From assembly GCA_000333855.2 (NCBI GenBank), contig CM007338.1, positions 611,812-650,694 on the forward strand: a DNA stretch of 38,883 nt. Direction: 5' to 3'. The notes beneath the pieces were generated by a model. The model had not been told where the DNA came from and searched no databases. It saw nothing but the letters and a program-made list of their open reading frames with translations. Position 1 is the stretch's first letter; the number at the start of each line of letters is the position of its first letter. The DNA comes from Endotrypanum monterogeii. Its lineage: Eukaryota > Euglenozoa > Kinetoplastea > Trypanosomatida > Trypanosomatidae. Below are positions 38,047 to 38,883 of the stretch, piece after piece. The position numbers were made by a program, and so were the translations under genes.

Positions 38047-38883
38047 ATGCACGCTGGTAGGCCCGGTAAGGACGCTGCCGCGTTCGGTGACAGGCCCACG
38101 AGCCCGTCCGAGGTGGAGATCGCACCGCACAAGCCGCAGCGACGCCAATCCGTTTTGTCGAAGGCGGTAAGCGAGCACAATGAGCTTGCAACGGGTCCGG
38201 CGACGGACCTGCTGCCGCCGTCGAAGGGTCTGACAGAGACAGAGGCGGCTGAGTTGCTGGAAAAGTACGGGCGTAACGAACTGCCGGAGAAGAAAACGCC
38301 AAGCTGGCTGATCTACGTGCGCGGTCTGTGGGGCCCAATGCCTGCGGCACTGTGGATCGCGATCATCATCGAGTTTGCGCTGGAGAACTGGCCTGACGGC
38401 GCAATTTTGTTTGCCATCCAGATCGCTAACGCGACGATTGGGTGGTACGAGACAGTGAAGGCCGGCGATGCTGTTGCTGCGCTGAAGAACTCCCTGAAGC
38501 CGATCGCGACTGTGTACCGTGACTCGAAGTGGCAGCAGATCGACGGTGCGCTGCTTGTGCCTGGCGACCTTGTGAAGCTTGCCGCCGGCTCTGCGGTGCC
38601 TGCGGATTGCAGCATTAACGAGGGCGTGATTGACGTGGATGAGGCTGCGCTGACGGGTGAGTCGCTGCCTGTGACGATGGGCCCGGAGCACATGCCGAAG
38701 ATGGGGTCGAATGTTGTGCGCGGTGAGGTGGAGGGCACCGTGCAGTACACCGGCACGCTGACGTTCTTCGGTAAGACAGCTGCGCTGCTGCAGTCCGTGG
38801 AGGCGGACCTAGGCAACATCCACGTGATCCTGAGCCGCGTGATGGTTTCTCTGTGCGCACTCTCGTTCATGCTGTGCATGTGC
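38047..38883 (+). CDS. Plasma-membrane P-type H+-ATPase, N-terminal 279 aa (cut by window end)
   Basis: The frame is open from the ATG at 38047 to the window edge. The product has a basic, Ser-containing N-terminus (PHKPQRRQSVLSKA), then the P-type N-domain GLTETEAAELLEKYGRNELP, membrane helices M1 (about 98-115) and M2 (about 117-134), the actuator domain with DLVKLAAGSAVPADC and the TGES motif (203-206), and the start of M3 at the edge (LCALSFMLCMC). The sequence closely recalls the Leishmania LDH1A/1B proton pumps, which set cytosolic pH and membrane potential in the two life stages and usually sit as a tandem pair; whether this is the first or second copy cannot be seen. Codons are strongly G/C-ended (GTG, CTG, GCG), more so than in the upstream genes, as expected of a highly expressed gene. 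The phosphorylation and ATP-binding domains lie outside. Confidence 0.95.
   Translation, partial: MHAGRPGKDAAAFGDRPTSPSEVEIAPHKPQRRQSVLSKAVSEHNELATGPATDLLPPSKGLTETEAAELLEKYGRNELPEKKTPSWLIYVRGLWGPMPAALWIAIIIEFALENWPDGAILFAIQIANATIGWYETVKAGDAVAALKNSLKPIATVYRDSKWQQIDGALLVPGDLVKLAAGSAVPADCSINEGVIDVDEAALTGESLPVTMGPEHMPKMGSNVVRGEVEGTVQYTGTLTFFGKTAALLQSVEADLGNIHVILSRVMVSLCALSFMLCMC

Overview
The window looks like a piece of a Leishmaniinae (Leishmania-type trypanosomatid) nuclear chromosome. All nine recognisable protein genes are intronless and on the + strand, as in a polycistronic unit. Most are preceded by a T/C-rich tract and an AG that could be a spliced-leader acceptor. The spacers are packed with (GT)n/(CA)n microsatellites and T-rich runs. 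The last gene is a plasma-membrane P-type H+-ATPase of the kind Leishmania carries on chromosome 18 (chromosome number from memory). Species cannot be fixed from the sequence alone. No viral, prophage or CRISPR material is seen.

Layout: 1-1598 is non-coding with a possible degenerate SIDER2-type retroposon. 1599-5000 encodes a large J-domain protein. 7082-7792 encodes a probably N-myristoylated EF-hand protein. 7793-14763 is a ~7 kb gene-free stretch holding an assembly gap flanked by a false 277-bp duplication and a scrap of Illumina adapter. 14764-20778 encodes a 2004-aa nucleotidyltransferase of the PAP/OAS1 type found in plants, with a very long disordered N-terminus. 20779-23059 is non-coding with a second gap. 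23060-25816 encodes the WDR60-type intermediate chain of the ciliary dynein-2 motor. 26849-27883 encodes a TraB/GumN/TIKI-like protein with a C-terminal membrane anchor. 29198-30112 encodes a short complex I 75-kDa-type iron-sulfur subunit. 31191-31748 encodes the diphthamide co-chaperone DPH4. 32712-36122 encodes a large protein with a likely mitochondrial presequence and several degenerate internal modules. 38047-38883 is the 5' part of the H+-ATPase, cut by the window end.

The genes do not form a functional operon; trypanosomatid transcription units mix unrelated functions. Shared themes are mitochondria (complex I subunit, the 1136-aa protein, perhaps the TraB-like protein), J-domain co-chaperones (two) and the flagellum (WDR60). 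The least described items are the giant nucleotidyltransferase, the TraB-like protein with an altered first GX2H motif, and the multi-module 1136-aa protein.
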